DNA of 9,236 nt from contig JAEEZP010000107.1 in assembly GCA_016291915.1 (NCBI GenBank), positions 1-9,236 of the forward strand, read 5' to 3'. Source of the stretch: Prevotella sp. (GTDB lineage Bacteria; Bacteroidota; Bacteroidia; Bacteroidales; Bacteroidaceae). The notes under the pieces were generated by a model. It did no database searches and was not told the DNA's origin. It saw nothing but the letters and a program-made list of their open reading frames with translations. A program made the position numbers and the translations under genes. This document shows positions 7,762-9,236 of this stretch, piece after piece (positions within the stretch are counted from its first letter, which is position 1; each line of letters opens with the position of its first letter).

Positions 7762-7835
7762 ACACAGGGAGCACAGAGAAGACAGAGAACTCGGAGGTTT
7801 CCTAACCTCTATGCTGTTTCCTTTGTGCCCTCTGT
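7762..7835. repeat. Long imperfect palindrome with 9-nt internal periodicity (possible dispersed intergenic element or terminator)
   Basis: The left arm 7764-7785 pairs with the right arm 7814-7835 at 20 of 22 positions, including three G-U pairs; the two exceptions are A-C mismatches. Inside lies a second hairpin, GAGGTT (7794-7799), loop TCCT, AACCTC (7804-7809). The left side reads as three tandem 9-mers of the form nnACAGnGA: ACACAGGGA, GCACAGAGA, AGACAGAGA. The complement of the right arm keeps the same 9-nt rhythm (GACAGAGGG, CACAAAGGA). The element fills most of the gap between the susD-like and TlpA-like genes, starting a few nt after the susD stop. It could terminate or attenuate susCD transcription, protect the mRNA 3' end, or be a member of a genome-wide repeat family. 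The structure is seen directly; the role is not known. Confidence 0.7.
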
Positions 7836-7850
7836 CTTTATATAATAAAG
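7836..7850. repeat. Short A/T palindrome abutting the TlpA-like start codon
   Basis: CTTTAT (7836-7841) and ATAAAG (7845-7850) are perfect complements around ATA and end one base before the ATG at 7852. As RNA this would be a weak hairpin occupying the ribosome-binding region, directly following the larger palindrome. The stem is A/T-rich and may have no function. It could also supply the U-rich tail of a terminator formed by the preceding palindrome. Confidence 0.35.
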
Positions 7851-7851
7851 A

Positions 7852-8925
7852 ATGAAGAAAATAATCCTTCCCATCCTCGTTAGCGTGTTCTGTGCATCGT
7901 GCAGTAAGGATGTCTATCGTGTCAACGGTACGTATAAAACTGCTGATGACACAGAGATCTATCTGATAAATCTTGACAGTAAAGATACTATCGGTGTTAC
8001 GACAGTTAAAGACAATCAGTTCTCATTCAAAGGAAAGCTGTCAGAGCCAGTCTATGCCTATATCGGTCAGGGACGGGTTCGGGTAAGTCATATCTTGGAA
8101 GCGGGTGTTGCCTCCATAGATCTTGATGAGCGCAAAGGACATGGTACGCCCTTGGCTGATGCCTACAACAAATTCCATCGTCGATTCTACAGCTATGATG
8201 CTTTGCGAAATAACGAACGGAAGGTGCTGACTGCAGAAAAAGAAACGATCAGTCTGAATGAATTCAACCAACGATGGGAGGCTATCAATGATAAGTATCG
8301 TGTACTTCAGGGTCAGTTGACAGATTCTCTTGTAAGTATCAACAAGGATAACCTCGTCGGTGCCTTAGCATTAGACGATATGGCTTTTCGTGATACTACC
8401 TTGTTCATGCGTCTGTATAACGAGATGTCACCACAGATGCAGACTTTCTCATTGCTTCGCAGCGATGCGGAGAATATCAGGCTCCAGAGCAGGACGGCCA
8501 AGGGGAAGATGTTCACCGACTATCTCATCAAGGCAGGCAATCTCGATGGCAGCGACGTCCGTCTGTCGGATTACGTAGGCAAGGGTAAGTATATTCTGCT
8601 TGACCATTGGGCATCCTGGTGCGGACCCTGCAAGGCAGAGATGCCGTATCTAAAGAAGACCTGGGAAGCCTTTGCCGGTGATCGTTTTGATATTGTGAGT
8701 ATCGCTGTGAATGATAAACGGGAGCAGACACTACATGCTCTGAAACAGTTAGACATGCCATGGCATCAGATTGTAGATGCGCAGAGCATACCGAGTACCT
8801 TATATAATATTAAAGGAATTCCTCATCTGATCCTTTTTGCCCCAGACGGAACCATCCTTCGCCGTGACCTTCGTGGTGAGCAGATTTATACCGCTATCAG
8901 TCAGATACTCTCTGAAGAGAAATAA
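7852..8925 (+). CDS. TlpA-like thiol-disulfide oxidoreductase lipoprotein with N-terminal DUF4369-like domain
   Basis: This 357-residue envelope protein begins with a lipoprotein-type signal (KKIILPILVSVFCASC, Cys17 as probable lipidated residue). A DUF4369-like beta-rich domain follows at about 20-110 (YRVNGTYKTADDTEIYLINLDSKDTIG...). Next come a mostly helical, charged linker at about 110-230 and a thioredoxin/AhpC-TSA fold at about 233-355. The last carries the WCGPC active site (256-260, in HWASWCGPCKAEMP) and the expected cis-proline in GIPHLILF (Pro324). It probably reduces or isomerises disulfides outside the cytoplasm. Length and layout match the Bacteroidetes family. Proteins of this type often sit beside SusCD pairs, hinting at a redox step linked to the imported substrate, but the 95-nt gap with a large palindrome means co-transcription with susCD is uncertain. 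The upstream Cys14 makes the lipobox slightly atypical. Confidence 0.92.
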   Translation: MKKIILPILVSVFCASCSKDVYRVNGTYKTADDTEIYLINLDSKDTIGVTTVKDNQFSFKGKLSEPVYAYIGQGRVRVSHILEAGVASIDLDERKGHGTPLADAYNKFHRRFYSYDALRNNERKVLTAEKETISLNEFNQRWEAINDKYRVLQGQLTDSLVSINKDNLVGALALDDMAFRDTTLFMRLYNEMSPQMQTFSLLRSDAENIRLQSRTAKGKMFTDYLIKAGNLDGSDVRLSDYVGKGKYILLDHWASWCGPCKAEMPYLKKTWEAFAGDRFDIVSIAVNDKREQTLHALKQLDMPWHQIVDAQSIPSTLYNIKGIPHLILFAPDGTILRRDLRGEQIYTAISQILSEEK

Positions 8926-8931
8926 ACTGAA

Positions 8932-9236
8932 TTATTGAACCGTCATAATCCAGTCAACGATATCTTTCAATACTTCGGGAGATATCGTTTCTTCAATACT
9001 GTGATATTCTGTGGGTAAACCGGTCAGACAATGCTGGAAAAGATGATTCAGGGAAGGATACTCCTTAGTGAGGTTTTTCCTGCCTTTAAATAAGGCTTTA
9101 CCAATTCCATTGAGGTTGGGGTCTGAGAGTACCTGACAGTCTTTGTCACCATTAATGGCAAAAACAGGACATTGGGTAGATACAATATCGGCACGAGGAT
9201 CATAGTCAATAAACCATCTTAACCATGGATTATTAA
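8932..9236 (-). CDS. Alpha/beta hydrolase, C-terminal part (5' end beyond the window)
   Basis: On the minus strand an open frame enters from the right edge and stops at TAA (plus-strand 8932-8934), giving 101 residues. It starts NNPWLRWFIDYDPRADI and contains CPVFAINGDKDCQV, where the D of GDKD fits the catalytic acid position of alpha/beta hydrolases. Next comes YPSLNHLFQHCLTG, whose His fits the catalytic histidine, then EYHSIEETISPEVLKDIVDWI to the end. This closely resembles the C-terminus of Bacteroidetes serine hydrolases described as alpha/beta fold or dienelactone/prolyl-oligopeptidase-like. The nucleophile serine elbow and start codon are outside the window, so substrate class and total length cannot be stated. 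The gene converges on the TlpA-like gene with 6 nt between stop codons and is probably not part of that operon. Confidence 0.85.
   Translation of the reverse strand, partial: NNPWLRWFIDYDPRADIVSTQCPVFAINGDKDCQVLSDPNLNGIGKALFKGRKNLTKEYPSLNHLFQHCLTGLPTEYHSIEETISPEVLKDIVDWIMTVQ
8956..8989. terminator. Hairpin inside the hydrolase 3' coding end, candidate terminator for the plus-strand transcript
   Basis: AACGATATCT (8956-8965) and AGATATCGTT (8980-8989) are perfect 10-bp complements with a 14-nt spacer, and two G-U pairs plus one C-G pair can extend the stem inward. It begins 31 nt after the TlpA-like stop codon and lies within the last codons of the convergent hydrolase gene. It is followed on the plus strand by TTCTTCAATACT, only modestly U-rich. 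With no other room between the two genes, it is the best candidate for ending the plus-strand transcript. Function is inferred. Confidence 0.45.

Noticed and set aside
7818..7825. TTCCTTTG as a possible -7 promoter element for the TlpA-like gene
   Set aside because: It departs from TAnnTTTG at the second base, has no -33 partner at the right spacing, and lies inside the palindrome arm, where its sequence is already explained.
7757..7851. CRISPR-like short tandem units after the susD-like gene
   Set aside because: The units are only 9 nt, contiguous without spacers and arranged as a palindrome, so this is not a CRISPR array.

Overview
The window looks like a chromosomal segment from a member of Bacteroidales, most likely Prevotella-like. 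This rests on gene content: a SusC/SusD outer-membrane pair, a FecR-type anti-sigma factor with a C-terminal DUF4974-like domain, a DUF4369-TlpA lipoprotein, and a TAnnTTTG-type -7 promoter element. Few genes have clear Shine-Dalgarno sequences, and base composition is moderate. Genus-level assignment is a guess.

Layout. (1) Positions 1-617 hold the end of a housekeeping operon for a 2-oxoacid:ferredoxin oxidoreductase. It consists of the last codons of what is probably the TPP-binding beta subunit, overlapping the start of the complete gamma subunit, and it is closed by a strong hairpin near 638-674. (2) Positions 618-808 are a promoter region with an inverted repeat and a Bacteroidetes -7 element. 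(3) Positions 809-7756 are a same-strand cell-surface-signalling and uptake locus: ECF sigma factor, FecR-like anti-sigma factor, SusC-like TonB-dependent receptor with an N-terminal STN signalling domain, and SusD-like surface lipoprotein. (4) Positions 7757-7851 hold an unusual long palindrome with 9-nt internal periodicity. (5) Positions 7852-8925 encode a DUF4369-thioredoxin (TlpA-like) lipoprotein. (6) From 9236 down to 8932, on the minus strand, lies the C-terminal part of an alpha/beta hydrolase. It converges on the TlpA gene with only 6 nt between the two stop codons.

How the genes work together (inference from family knowledge). The SusD lipoprotein and SusC barrel would capture and import an oligomeric nutrient across the outer membrane. 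Substrate occupancy would be signalled by the STN domain of SusC to the periplasmic part of the FecR-like protein, which would release or activate the ECF sigma factor to transcribe the susCD genes. The downstream TlpA-like protein could provide a thiol-redox function linked to the imported substrate. No glycoside hydrolase, polysaccharide lyase, sulfatase or peptidase is visible in the window, so the substrate cannot be named.

Nothing here amounts to a clearly undescribed system. The core is a well-known architecture. The points most worth a second look are the 9-nt-periodic palindrome after susD, a run of eight G in the susC-like coding sequence, the matching STN-like domains on receptor and anti-sigma factor, and a hairpin embedded in the convergent hydrolase gene.
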